Below are positions 14,833-23,287 of a stretch of 64,000 nt of DNA, one piece after another. This stretch comes from Alphaproteobacteria bacterium. GTDB taxonomy: Bacteria; Myxococcota_A; UBA796; GCA-2862545. The position numbers and the translations under genes are program-made. The notes beneath the pieces are model-generated. The model made no database searches. It was not told the origin of the DNA and saw only the letters and a list, made by a program, of their open reading frames with translations. Within the stretch, counting starts at the first letter, position 1. Each line of letters begins with the position of its first letter. Location: the NCBI GenBank assembly GCA_020632925.1, contig JACKER010000023.1, forward strand, positions 55,512-119,511, written 5' to 3'.

Positions 14833-16361
14833 ATGTCGGGGCCCTCGACGGGCAGCTCCCCCGCGAGGAAGGCGTAGGCCCAACCCTCGGGCGGTGGACC
14901 GAGCTCCACGCGGCCGCGGCCCAGCTGGACGGGCAGCTCGGCCAGGATGTCGTAGGAGGCGTTCGTGACGAGGATGGCGCCCTCGATCGCGTGGTTTGGA
15001 TCGGCGTCGTCGTCCACGACCAGCACGCCGCCCTGTAGCGCCAGGCGCGGCGCCCACCGCCCGTCGAGCCAGGACCGCAGCCTGCCCGCGGCCTCCGCTC
15101 CGAGCTCCTGGTCCACCGCCGCCAGCACGTCGGTCCAGGTGGTCTCGCGACCGGCGCTCTGCTCCACCCACAGCGCCACGGCCCGGACCACCTCCGCGCG
15201 ACCGTAGGTGGCGTCGAGCGTGAGCATCGCCGCGAGCCCCTTGCCGTACTTCTCCCCGTCCGAGGCCTCGGCGTACGCCGTCTGCGTCAGCGCGACGCTG
15301 GGGCGCTTGCGGGTCTGGCTACGGAACCGGTTGACGAAGAACTCGAGGAGCAGGTTGGCCGCGTCCGGATCGGTGTCCATCAGCGCCCAGGTGGCGAGCG
15401 CCTCGTGCCAGTGCCCGCCCGGCTGGTCGAAGGACGGCACGACCCTCGCGCCGAACCACGCGTGGGCGACCTCGTGCGCCAGCGCGTCGCCCTCTCCGAC
15501 CATGCGGTATCCGACGCCGATGCTGGGGTAGCCCGAGGTCGACTCGTACCCGGAGCCGTAGTGCACGGGCAGCACGTCCCAGCGCGCGTCGAAGGCGCCG
15601 AAGGCCTCGCTCAGCGCCGCGTGGTCGCGGGCCAGACGGGCGGCGAGCGCGTCGGCGTCGGGCGCGCGGGACTCCTCGGTCCCGTAGATCCGGATCTCGC
15701 CGCTGCTCCCCGCGAGCTCGGCCCCTCGGACCGCGAACAGCGTGGGGAGCGCGACGGGCAGCTCGTCGCCTCCCCCCGAGACCACCCAGCCCTCGTGCGA
15801 GGGTGCCCGCACGGTCCAGGACGTGCCACCGAACAGGGGGACCTGGCCACAGCCGCCCGCGAGCATCACCTCGGTCGGCCGCAGGTGGCACATGCGGTGG
15901 TGCGGTCGCCCGGAGTAGCGCACCGTCAGCCCGTCTCCCTCCGCCACGGCCCACAGCCCGGTCCTGGCGACGACCCAGCCCACAACACCCTCCACGGACA
16001 GGTCGTGGATCCACGGGCCCGGAAACTGGGCGCCATGGACCAGCCCGGACACCCCCCGGGCCGACGCGCTGGCCTCGTACCGGCGCGCGCCCGGCGCCCA
16101 GTCCACCTGCCAGCTCGCGTGGTCCGGGACGCTCGGCGCCGCACTCGACGCCACGCCATCCCGCACGACGATCGGCCTGGCCATCCGGTCGCAGGTCGCC
16201 TCGGGCCACAGCTCCGCCGTCCCGATCCGCCAGCCGCGACCGAGCTCGGTCTCACCTACGCACGTCGAGCGCAGCGCGCTCCGAGCGAGATCCTCGCTGC
16301 TCGCCTCCCCGACGTCACCACCGCTGGGCGCACCCCAGCCGACAGCCCACGACCACCACAC
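14817..16361 (-). CDS. M1-family-like zinc metallopeptidase
   Basis: 514 aa from a GTG at 16361, with GGAGGAG upstream. The gluzincin motif is HEVAHAWFG at about residues 292-300, and a downstream glutamate lies in WHEALATW, 20 residues after the second His, close to the M1 spacing. The N-terminal 280 residues are beta-rich like the saddle domain of M1 enzymes; the GxMEN exopeptidase motif is not obvious, so substrate specificity is open. A strong signal peptide is not visible, although the first residues are hydrophobic. Convergent with the beta-helix gene, 3' overlap 16 bp. Confidence 0.8.
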   Translation of the reverse strand: MWWSWAVGWGAPSGGDVGEASSEDLARSALRSTCVGETELGRGWRIGTAELWPEATCDRMARPIVVRDGVASSAAPSVPDHASWQVDWAPGARRYEASASARGVSGLVHGAQFPGPWIHDLSVEGVVGWVVARTGLWAVAEGDGLTVRYSGRPHHRMCHLRPTEVMLAGGCGQVPLFGGTSWTVRAPSHEGWVVSGGGDELPVALPTLFAVRGAELAGSSGEIRIYGTEESRAPDADALAARLARDHAALSEAFGAFDARWDVLPVHYGSGYESTSGYPSIGVGYRMVGEGDALAHEVAHAWFGARVVPSFDQPGGHWHEALATWALMDTDPDAANLLLEFFVNRFRSQTRKRPSVALTQTAYAEASDGEKYGKGLAAMLTLDATYGRAEVVRAVALWVEQSAGRETTWTDVLAAVDQELGAEAAGRLRSWLDGRWAPRLALQGGVLVVDDDADPNHAIEGAILVTNASYDILAELPVQLGRGRVELGPPPEGWAYAFLAGELPVEGPDIYLFR

Positions 16362-16661
16362 GGCTCCTCCGCCCCCACCCTACCTGACGAACGCCGACGG
16401 GAACGGAACGGACCGTGAGCAGCATGCGTGAAGCGACCGTCCCGCGCGTGCACGGCAACAGTTCCGTACACCTCCTTCCCTACTTCTCTCGTTTCAGCCA
16501 CTGTCGTCCAGCCTTCTCAACACGCTTCGTCTCGATGCGACGGGCCTGGGGGACGGCACCTCGCGGCTGAGGCCGTCCAACCTTCCTGTCCCCACGGAGC
16601 CGCTCGACGAGGAGCACCCACCCGACGACACTCCTGGGCCATCGGGAGATGTCACGCGCCC
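16362..16661. other. 300-bp intergenic region, no gene seen
   Basis: Between the M1-like gene and the end of the nucleotidyltransferase gene. I see no ORF with the local codon bias, no RNA gene and no strong hairpin. TAGGGT on the minus strand near 16380 could be the -10 of the peptidase gene. Confidence 0.4.
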
Positions 16662-17229
16662 TCAGCGGTCGTCCGGCAGCTCCACCAACGTCTCGGCTAC
16701 ACCGAAGTAGTCCCGCTCCACGGTGTGGAAGTTGGCCACGAACCGAGGCAGCTGGTCCGCGCGCGCATCGAAGCGGAACCAGTCCACCACGTCACGCACG
16801 CGGCGCACGAGCCGCGCATGCTCGACGTGACCGCCCTCCACCATCGCCCGCACGTCGGCACGGTCGTCGCCGTGGAAGCGCTTGAGCTTCGTCACCACCA
16901 CGTCCGTCACGCTCAGCACCTCCAGGTCGAAGTTCGACAGCCCGAGGTCCCTCGGCGACCATTCCGCCCCCGGCGGGAGGAACGGGATGCCCGAGCCCAC
17001 CACCTCCAGGTAGATCCGATGGCGCCGGTGCAACGCACTGTCCCGCCCTGCCAGCGCGAGCAGCCGCTCCCGGACCGCTGCGACCTCCTGCGTCTCGAGG
17101 ATGTCGCCGTCCTTGGTGCCGCGCGCGTAGTCGGTCTGCAGGAACAGCGCGGCCGACCCGAACAGCGGCAAAGGGATCCGCCGTCCAGGCTGCGTCGAGG
17201 TCTCGGAGGAACTCGTCAATCGGATGCAC
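16662..17229 (-). pseudogene. DUF6036/AbiEii-like nucleotidyltransferase, interrupted by a +1 frameshift
   Basis: A GTG at 17229 inside the end of the XRE gene opens a frame reading VHPIDEFLRDLDAAW, which is the expected N-terminus. The conserved body lies one base further in another frame: PLPLFGSAALFLQTDYARGTKDGDILE and onward to the stop at 16662. The shift falls near 17165-17190. The body has the GSAA nucleotidyltransferase loop and the later T-x-x-D-x-D element of AbiEii/DUF6036-like proteins. Either one base is extra (mutation or sequence error), or translation starts from a TTG in the second frame. The upstream XRE gene makes a toxin-antitoxin or defence-like pair plausible. Confidence 0.7.
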
Positions 17230-17992
17230 GGGCCGCCTCGAGGGCACGGGCGAAGTCGTCCGGCTGCAGAGCCGTCACCACCCCCCACCGCCGCGAGATC
17301 GGAGACGCCGCCGACCACACCTCCTGCCAGGTCTTCGACGAGCGGATGCCGCGGTCCAGCGGGTCCGGCGCCGCGGACGCGGGGGGCTCGACGTGGGTGA
17401 GGAACGCGGCCAACACCACCTCGGCGCGGCGGAAACGCTGGCGCCATGGACCTGCAGGCGCCGTGGAGGACCCGGTCGCGGCGACCACGTTCTCCGCCAG
17501 CCACCCCAACCGGTTCGGGACGCCGGCGACCGCGAGGTCGTGTTGCAGGGGCGGGAGCGCGAGCTCGTCGATGCTCCACACCACCACCGGCGCGAGGGCC
17601 GTCAGCCAGCGTTCGGAGCGCGGCTCGAGCAGCACCGTCCGCACGGCGTCCGCTGGGCGGGTGTACCGGCCGGTCGGGACGACCTCCGAGCGCTCCCGCA
17701 GGTGCTTCGCCCCGTGCCGGACGAGGGCGTTCTGGAGGTCCCCATCGTCGTCCGCGTCCATGCCGAACGCGGCGAGGTCCACGTTGAACAGCGCGATGAC
17801 CGTGAGGAGGTGCTCGGCCGCGAACGACCCGTCTCCTGCCTCGAGCTCGCTGAGCCGAGACTGCGACAGGCCCAGCTTCGCGGCGAGCTCGGCCTGCGTC
17901 CACCCGCGGGCACGCCGCAGGCTCCGCACCTGGGCGGCGATGGCACGGCGCGTGCGGGAGAGCTTCGAGTCGTGGTCCTGCGTCTTTGGCAT
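17216..17992 (-). CDS. XRE-family HTH regulator, probable partner of the nucleotidyltransferase
   Basis: 258 aa from the ATG at 17992. Residues about 14-72 form an XRE/Cro helix-turn-helix (RSLRRARGWTQAELAAKLGLSQSRLSELEAGDG). The C-terminal 180 residues are an uncharacterised domain with several Trp and a predicted mixed fold, perhaps for binding the partner. The stop overlaps the start of the nucleotidyltransferase frame by 14 nt, so the two are coupled. A palindrome 17-34 nt upstream suggests autoregulation. Two-gene units of an XRE protein with a nucleotidyltransferase are common in type IV-like toxin-antitoxin loci; function here is inferred from layout. Confidence 0.8.
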   Translation of the reverse strand: MPKTQDHDSKLSRTRRAIAAQVRSLRRARGWTQAELAAKLGLSQSRLSELEAGDGSFAAEHLLTVIALFNVDLAAFGMDADDDGDLQNALVRHGAKHLRERSEVVPTGRYTRPADAVRTVLLEPRSERWLTALAPVVVWSIDELALPPLQHDLAVAGVPNRLGWLAENVVAATGSSTAPAGPWRQRFRRAEVVLAAFLTHVEPPASAAPDPLDRGIRSSKTWQEVWSAASPISRRWGVVTALQPDDFARALEAARASD

Positions 17993-18008
17993 CGTGATTT
18001 CGATGATG

Positions 18009-18026
18009 ATATCGGTTTTTCGATAT
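18009..18026 (-). promoter_or_regulatory. Palindromic operator upstream of the XRE gene
   Basis: ATATCG (18009-18014), a 6-nt spacer and CGATAT (18021-18026), embedded in an A+T-rich patch that stands out from the GC-rich surroundings, 17 nt upstream of the XRE start codon. The position fits autorepression by the XRE protein. Confidence 0.55.
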
Positions 18027-18164
18027 TCGTGCGAACGGGCAGGCTCGCCCGCCTCACTCGGCTCTCATTCTTGGACCACCGAGATGGTCCTCGGTGAGGA
18101 GCCCGACCCCGCCGACGAGGACTTCTGGACGGTAGCGGCCGCCCGCCATCCTCGAGTGGGTGCA

Positions 18165-19979
18165 TCAGGGGGCTCGCAGGCGGATCCACGGGAGGAAGAT
18201 GACGGCGCCCTGCTGGTCCGCGGTCGGGGGTAGCTCGTAGCCGACCTGGGCCTCGAAGGTGCGCCCCTGGATGACGCGAGACGGCACCTCGCACACCCCG
18301 TCGTCGGCGATCAGGTAGACCCAGTGGGCGACGTCCTCGGTCGGCTCGGCGCGGAAGCCGCAGCGGAGCACGTACCCGAGCTGGTGCTCGTCCCAGACCT
18401 CGAGCGCGCCGTCCTCTGTGACCCGTGACCGCAGGCGGGGCAGCGCGGGCAGCTCCCGGCGCGCCTCCTCCAACAACCCGAGCCACCGGTCCTGGACCGC
18501 GTCCAGATCGACGTCGCAGCGCTCCGCCAGGCCGTACCACAGGGCGAGCCCCGGCAGCGGATCGTCGCCCACCCGCCCGAGCTCGCGCAGGAAGCACCCG
18601 GGCGCCTCCTCGCCGTCCTCCTGGACCAGGGCCTCCACGAAGACCTGCCCCAACAGGTAGCTCTGCGTGATGTCGTGCTTCGCCTGGTGCCGGCCGCTGT
18701 CCACGATCTCGTCGAAGCGGACCTGGTGCGTGGCGAGCAACGCGCCCGCGGACACGGGCACCGCCGGCCCACCGCCGACGACCCGCAGCGCGACCCAGTT
18801 CGCCAGGCCCTCCTCGAAGAAGTGCACGTGCGCCCGCTGGTTCATCCCGGCGGCGCCCGTCAGCCGGCGCGCGTGCGCGTGCGTGAGCTCGTGGGCGAGG
18901 ACGTCGGGGCCCACGTCGCGTGCGAGCCGGATCTTGCCCCCCGTGAACACGCCGAGGTGATTGGTGGGCGCGCCGAGCAGCTCGAGGTCGAGCTCGAGGG
19001 GGCCCTGGTCGGTGTCCCCCACCAGCGCCGCCACCCGCTCGGACAGCTCGTCCGCCTCCTCCGCCAGCGCCTGGGCACGCTCGAGGTCGGCCGGGGCGTA
19101 GAGGATGCGGAAGTGCTCGGTGTGCAGCGCGTCGTGGCCCGTGAGCAGCAGCGAGCCGAACTCCGTCACCAGGATCAGCGCGAACAACGCCCCCAGGAGC
19201 CCGACCAGCAGCGACAGGCAGCCCACCGTCCCGAAGCGGACGACCGCCACGATCTGCGAGCCGCGCGCGACCAGGGCGCGTCCCGGTCCGAGGAAGAGCC
19301 CGAAGGAGCCCAGCGCCATCAGGCCGCCCGTCGCGAGCTGGAGCAGCGGCGGACCCCAGGGGTGCGACGCACTGCCGTGGTCCCACGCGAGGCTGCCGAT
19401 GGTGCCGACCACGGGGGTCCAGATGCGCAGCGGTGGCCAGATCAACCCGCCGCAGAAGCCGATGAGCAGCGCGAGCCCCACCACCCCGTAGGCCAGCGGG
19501 CCGAGCCAGGAGAGCAGCAGGCCCGCGCCCAGGCCCCCGAAGCCGCCGACGAGCATCAGCAGGTGCTCGAGCATCAGCGGCCGTAGTGAGGACGTCGCGC
19601 CCTCGGCCGCGGTGAACGTGTGCAGCACGACGTCGGAGACGAACGAACCGAGGACCAGCGCGACCACGGCCCCGACGGTGGCGATGCCCTTCGCGATCCA
19701 GACCGTCGAGCGGCGGGTGGGCAGGCCGTCGAGGAACTCCGTGTGCCCGTCGCGCTCCTCGTAGGCGACCGCGCCCTGGCCCACGAGGAAGCCGAAGATC
19801 CACACGATCATGGTCTGGCCGTCGCCGTCCGACAGGCGCAGCCCGAGGTCCTCGATCAGCGGGTCGTCGTCCCAGAACACCGACAGCAGGCTCATGCCCA
19901 CGAGCGCGATGCCCACCAGGAACCACGGGAGCATCGCCCCCAGCTCCTTGCGCAGCAGCGCGATCACCTCGTGCTCCAC
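18165..19979 (-). CDS. ABC-2-type membrane protein with C-terminal gluzincin metallopeptidase domain (active-site intact)
   Basis: 604 aa, ATG at 19979 lying inside the 3' end of the upstream permease gene (16-nt overlap). Residues 1 to about 300 contain 6-8 membrane helices with an ABC-2-like cytoplasmic loop (AYEERDGHTEFLDGLPTRRS). The remaining half is soluble and carries HELTHAHAR, followed by a glutamate in EEGLANW, the layout of M1-type gluzincins. Fusions of an ABC-2 permease to an M1-like peptidase are known. It is the last gene of a four-gene operon; the peptidase domain should face the periplasm. Role may be export coupled to proteolysis or envelope maintenance; this is inference. 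Confidence 0.8.
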   Translation of the reverse strand: MEHEVIALLRKELGAMLPWFLVGIALVGMSLLSVFWDDDPLIEDLGLRLSDGDGQTMIVWIFGFLVGQGAVAYEERDGHTEFLDGLPTRRSTVWIAKGIATVGAVVALVLGSFVSDVVLHTFTAAEGATSSLRPLMLEHLLMLVGGFGGLGAGLLLSWLGPLAYGVVGLALLIGFCGGLIWPPLRIWTPVVGTIGSLAWDHGSASHPWGPPLLQLATGGLMALGSFGLFLGPGRALVARGSQIVAVVRFGTVGCLSLLVGLLGALFALILVTEFGSLLLTGHDALHTEHFRILYAPADLERAQALAEEADELSERVAALVGDTDQGPLELDLELLGAPTNHLGVFTGGKIRLARDVGPDVLAHELTHAHARRLTGAAGMNQRAHVHFFEEGLANWVALRVVGGGPAVPVSAGALLATHQVRFDEIVDSGRHQAKHDITQSYLLGQVFVEALVQEDGEEAPGCFLRELGRVGDDPLPGLALWYGLAERCDVDLDAVQDRWLGLLEEARRELPALPRLRSRVTEDGALEVWDEHQLGYVLRCGFRAEPTEDVAHWVYLIADDGVCEVPSRVIQGRTFEAQVGYELPPTADQQGAVIFLPWIRLRAP

Positions 19980-21763
19980 GGGCTCGTGAGGCGCCCGAGC
20001 GCGGGCTCCACGCGGACCCAGCGCGCGGCCACCACGTCGGCGGGGTCGGCGGGGAGCGGCGCCTCGTACATCCCGACACCAGGCGTCACGAGCTCACCAC
20101 GGTCGCCGGCCCGCGGCCCCTCCACGAGCGGGTCGAGCACCAGCCACTCGAGGACCGCGCCCTCGGGGATCTGGCCGACCCACCGCGCGACGACCTCCCC
20201 GTCCTCGTCCGCGAGCGAGAGCGCCGGCCAGACCGCAGGCTCCGGATGGGCGCGCTCCAGTCGCCGCTCCCACGCCGCCACCCAGGCCGCCTCGTCCACG
20301 CCGGCCGACGCCGACGCCCAGCCCGCACGGGTGCGAAGCCGGATGCGCTCGACCTGGGGCCAGGACGACACGGGGAACGGTCCCCAGGGCTCCGCCAGCG
20401 GGATCCGCGCCACCGCGAGCACCGCGTCGCGCCCCCCCAGCTCCTCGAGCGCCACCAGCCCCTCGTACGCGACAGCCCCCGCCACGTCGGAGCCGAGCGC
20501 GGCGAACGTCGCCCGGGGCGCGGCCAGCAGCTCGGACGCGTGCCCCCGTCCCTTCGCGGCCAGCGTGTCCAGGCGCTCGGTGTCGCCTGGCGCCCACCAG
20601 CGGGCCAGCCCCTCCGCGACCCAGCGCGCGTCGGGGTCCCAGTCCGGTGCACCCGCCGCCCGGTGGCCCAGGACCTGCGCGAGCACGCCCTGCACGAGCT
20701 GGTCCTCGGGGGCCGACGGGTCGATCAGGACCACGCGCGAGACGTCGTCGGGGCGAGCGCCCTCCGAGGGTCGGACGACGGGCTCCCCGGGGGCGCGAGG
20801 CGCGCGGAGCAGCACCGCGGGCGGCCAGGAGACCTCCAGGGCCGCGCCCAGCCCGTCGAGCTCGCTCGCCACGTGCGCACCCAGGTCGAAGGTCGGCGAC
20901 CCCGGGCTCGCCGCCACACGGACCACCGCGCTCCCCTCGCCCGCCCGCGGGAGCATCGTCCAGCTGTCCGTCGGGCCCTGGCTGGCGGCGTGCAGCTCGG
21001 TCGCGAGCGTGGCGATCACGCCGAGCGCCACGAGGCGTCCGCGGTCGAGCGGGTCCGATGGCCGGAACCAGCGCTCGAGCAGCGCGCCGCCCCGCCACCC
21101 CGAGACCGCGAACCCGAAGAGCACGCCGGCGAGCCCCCACGCGAGCGCGACGGGCAGCCCCTCCCACGGAGCGTCCATGCGCGCGATGTCGACCCCGTCC
21201 GCGATGGCGCGGAAGCCGAACACGCGACCATGCCCGTCCATCGTCGCGAGCAGGCACGTCCAGCACCACCACGCGAGCCAGCGGTAGCGGCCGAGGTGGG
21301 CGACGCCGAACGTCGTGCCGTGGCAGGCCGCGATCCAGCAGCCCTCCTGGAGCATCAGCTGGGCGAGCAGGAGCAGGGGCACCCCCTCCCGACGCGACGC
21401 CACCGCCGCGGTGATCAGCAGCACGACGAGCTGGGTGGCGAGGAGCACGGCGAGGCCGAGCGCGGCGCGGACGGCGGCGCGGAGGACCGGCGAGACCGGG
21501 AGCGCCGAGAGGAACTCGTGGGTGCCGCCCTGGTGGTCCTGGACGACGAGCCGCTCGGCGAGGAAGAGCGCGAGCAGCGGCATCGCGAAGCGCGCGTTGC
21601 CGTGCGCCACGTCGAGCAGCGTGAGCCAGTCCTCCTGCAGCGCCATGACCCAGGTCACGACGACCATGCAGCCCATGAGCACCACGCCGACCGCGACGGG
21701 GACGGCGTGCTGGAGGACCTCCTTGCCGACGAGCGCGGCCAGGCGGATCAGCGTGCGGATCAC
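19964..21763 (-). CDS. ABC-2-type membrane protein with degenerate peptidase-like C-terminal domain
   Basis: 599 aa, GTG at 21763 overlapping the ATPase stop. The first 290 residues form a helix bundle parallel to the downstream protein (RLVVQDHQGGTHEFLSALPVSPV corresponds to its YEERDGHTEFLDGLPTRRS). The C-terminal half keeps AEGLARWW, matching EEGLANW, but where HELTHAH should lie it has VLAQVLGHRAAG, so both the first zinc His and the catalytic Glu are gone. It is therefore a predicted catalytically dead paralogue, probably pairing with the active one in a heterodimeric transporter. Confidence 0.78.
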   Translation of the reverse strand: MIRTLIRLAALVGKEVLQHAVPVAVGVVLMGCMVVVTWVMALQEDWLTLLDVAHGNARFAMPLLALFLAERLVVQDHQGGTHEFLSALPVSPVLRAAVRAALGLAVLLATQLVVLLITAAVASRREGVPLLLLAQLMLQEGCWIAACHGTTFGVAHLGRYRWLAWWCWTCLLATMDGHGRVFGFRAIADGVDIARMDAPWEGLPVALAWGLAGVLFGFAVSGWRGGALLERWFRPSDPLDRGRLVALGVIATLATELHAASQGPTDSWTMLPRAGEGSAVVRVAASPGSPTFDLGAHVASELDGLGAALEVSWPPAVLLRAPRAPGEPVVRPSEGARPDDVSRVVLIDPSAPEDQLVQGVLAQVLGHRAAGAPDWDPDARWVAEGLARWWAPGDTERLDTLAAKGRGHASELLAAPRATFAALGSDVAGAVAYEGLVALEELGGRDAVLAVARIPLAEPWGPFPVSSWPQVERIRLRTRAGWASASAGVDEAAWVAAWERRLERAHPEPAVWPALSLADEDGEVVARWVGQIPEGAVLEWLVLDPLVEGPRAGDRGELVTPGVGMYEAPLPADPADVVAARWVRVEPALGRLTSPWSTR

Positions 21764-22599
21764 CGGCGGTCCTGCCGCGCGATGGCCACGAAGGCGGTCT
21801 CGAGGGAGACGGGCTGGGCGCCGGGGAGCGCCGCGAGCCGTGAGGGCGCCCCCCACACCACGGTCCCGTCGCGGTCGGCGTGCAGGGCGCGCACGTCGTC
21901 GGGGACGGCGACCGAGGCCGGCAGCTTGCGCACGTGCCCACCGAAGTCGCCGACGGGCCCCTGCCAGAACATCTGGCCCTCGTGCAGGATGCCCACCTGG
22001 TCGCCGATGGCCTCGACCTCGGAGATCTGGTGGGTGCTGAAGAAGATGGTCGCCCCCTCCTCCCGCGCGGTCGCGAGCAGGTCGAGGATCTCGCGGCGGG
22101 TCACCGGGTCCACGCCGGCGGTGGGCTCGTCGAGCACGAGCAGCGGCGGCCGGTGGGCCATGGCCAGCGCGAGCGCGAGCTTCATGCGCGTCCCCCCGGA
22201 GAGCTCGCCCACCCGCTGCTGCTGCGGGACGGCCAGCCGGTCGCAGAGGTCCGCGAAGCGCGCGCGGTCCCAGGTCGGGTAGAAGGCGCCCACGAAGCGG
22301 CCCAGCATCCGCACCCGCATCCAGGGGTAGAAGTGCTGCTGCTGGCTGACGTAGCCGATGCTCGCGCGCAGCCGCGGCGAGGTGCGGCGCACCGTCTTGC
22401 CGCCCAGCGTGAGCGTGCCGCGATCGGGGCTCAGGATGCCCATGATCATGCGGATCGTCGTGGTCTTGCCGGCCCCGTTGCGGCCGAGGAAGCCATAGAC
22501 CGTGCCGGTCGGGACGCGCAGGTCCAGCCCGCGGATCACGGCGTGGCGGCCGAACGAGCGGTTCAGGCCCTCGGTCGAGAGCTGCAGCTCCTCGCTCAC
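21760..22599 (-). CDS. ABC transporter ATP-binding protein
   Basis: 279 aa, GTG at 22599 overlapping the lipoprotein gene stop. Walker A is GRNGAGKT, with Arg replacing the usual Pro; the Q-loop is YVSQQQHFYPWMRV; the signature is LSGGTRMKL; Walker B is LLVLDEPTAGVD; switch His is in STHQISEVEAI. The C-terminal 70 residues are an extra domain. The LSGGTRMKLALALA signature and the FYPTWD motif resemble the YtrB/GntR-associated ATPases of Firmicutes exporters. It drives the two peptidase-tailed permeases encoded downstream. Confidence 0.9.
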   Translation of the reverse strand: MSEELQLSTEGLNRSFGRHAVIRGLDLRVPTGTVYGFLGRNGAGKTTTIRMIMGILSPDRGTLTLGGKTVRRTSPRLRASIGYVSQQQHFYPWMRVRMLGRFVGAFYPTWDRARFADLCDRLAVPQQQRVGELSGGTRMKLALALAMAHRPPLLVLDEPTAGVDPVTRREILDLLATAREEGATIFFSTHQISEVEAIGDQVGILHEGQMFWQGPVGDFGGHVRKLPASVAVPDDVRALHADRDGTVVWGAPSRLAALPGAQPVSLETAFVAIARQDRR

Positions 22600-23036
22600 A
22601 GGCGCTCCAGGCGCAGGGCCGCGATCTGCTCACACTCCTGATCGGGCTCCTCCGCGCAGTACCAGCTCGCGTTCCACCCCGCCTGCTCCATCGGCTCGAA
22701 GGGCACGAGGATGGAGATGACGAGCCGCCGCACGCCGCCCTGTTCCTGGAAGTCGAGCGCCACGCCGAGCTCCTCCACGCTGACCGCGTCGGTCAGGCCG
22801 TACCGGCGGATGCCGTCGACCTCGTCCACCCACACGAAGCCGAAGTGTCCCTCACCCGTGGGCCCGAAGCCCATGACGACCTCGCTGCGACGCAGGCTGG
22901 CCTCGAGGATGGTGCCGCTCCAGGTGCCCGTGAGCCGCGACAGCAGGTCGGGCGGCCCGTCCTGGGCGCACCCGATCAGCAACAACGTCGTACAACAACT
23001 CCGCAAGGCTCGTCTCCAGCGCTGCCTATAGTGCAC
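22596..23036 (-). CDS. Small lipoprotein of the peptidase-ABC operon
   Basis: About 146 aa if started at the GTG at 23036 (a TTG sits immediately before it; longer in-frame starts upstream have poor codon bias). The N-terminus is basic then hydrophobic and ends in the lipobox LLIGC, so lipidation is expected. The rest contains LTGTWSGTI and a beta-rich region, similar in feel to lipocalin-like or META-type small lipoproteins, but no family is assigned. Its stop overlaps the ATPase start (GTGA), making it first in the operon 23036-18165. Confidence 0.7.
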   Translation of the reverse strand: MHYRQRWRRALRSCCTTLLLIGCAQDGPPDLLSRLTGTWSGTILEASLRRSEVVMGFGPTGEGHFGFVWVDEVDGIRRYGLTDAVSVEELGVALDFQEQGGVRRLVISILVPFEPMEQAGWNASWYCAEEPDQECEQIAALRLERL

Positions 23037-23201
23037 CAACGAAGGACGACGCAGGCACCGGCGATCTCCTGTCGGTGCAGTCGGCCGCGAACGGGAAGGG
23101 GAAGTACCCGTTGGCGCGTCGTGGAGGCCCGCCGAGCGGGCGAACCGACTCGATGGCGAAGGGGCCGAGCCCATCTGGTGGCTGACGTCAACGCAATGGA
23201 C

Positions 23202-23229
23202 TTGACTCGGCATGGCGCCGAGGTAGGAT
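23202..23229 (+). promoter_or_regulatory. Sigma-70-type promoter for the 23264 operon
   Basis: TTGACT (23202-23207), 16-nt spacer, TAGGAT (23224-23229), about 35 nt before the ATG at 23264. It is one of the few near-consensus -35/-10 pairs in the window. Confidence 0.6.
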
Positions 23230-23266
23230 GGCCACACCTCAAAGATTGATACTGGAGGCAAATATG

Positions 23267-23287
23267 TTGCGCATTGCGCATTGCGCA
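23267..23287 (+). repeat. Three perfect 7-bp tandem repeats at the start of a coding frame
   Basis: TTGCGCA is repeated three times without interruption, directly after an ATG (23264) that has an ideal GGAGG at 23254-23258. As 7 is not divisible by 3, loss or gain of one copy moves the frame. With two copies the ATG would join the downstream secreted-protein frame; with the present three it meets TAG at 23288 after eight codons. Confidence 0.85.

Noticed and set aside
7660..15171. A 2503-codon minus-strand open frame through the TROVE-ubiquitin operon and neighbours
   Set aside because: It is antisense to several coupled genes with clear motifs and has low-complexity Arg/Gly/Pro composition; long antisense frames are expected in DNA this GC-rich.
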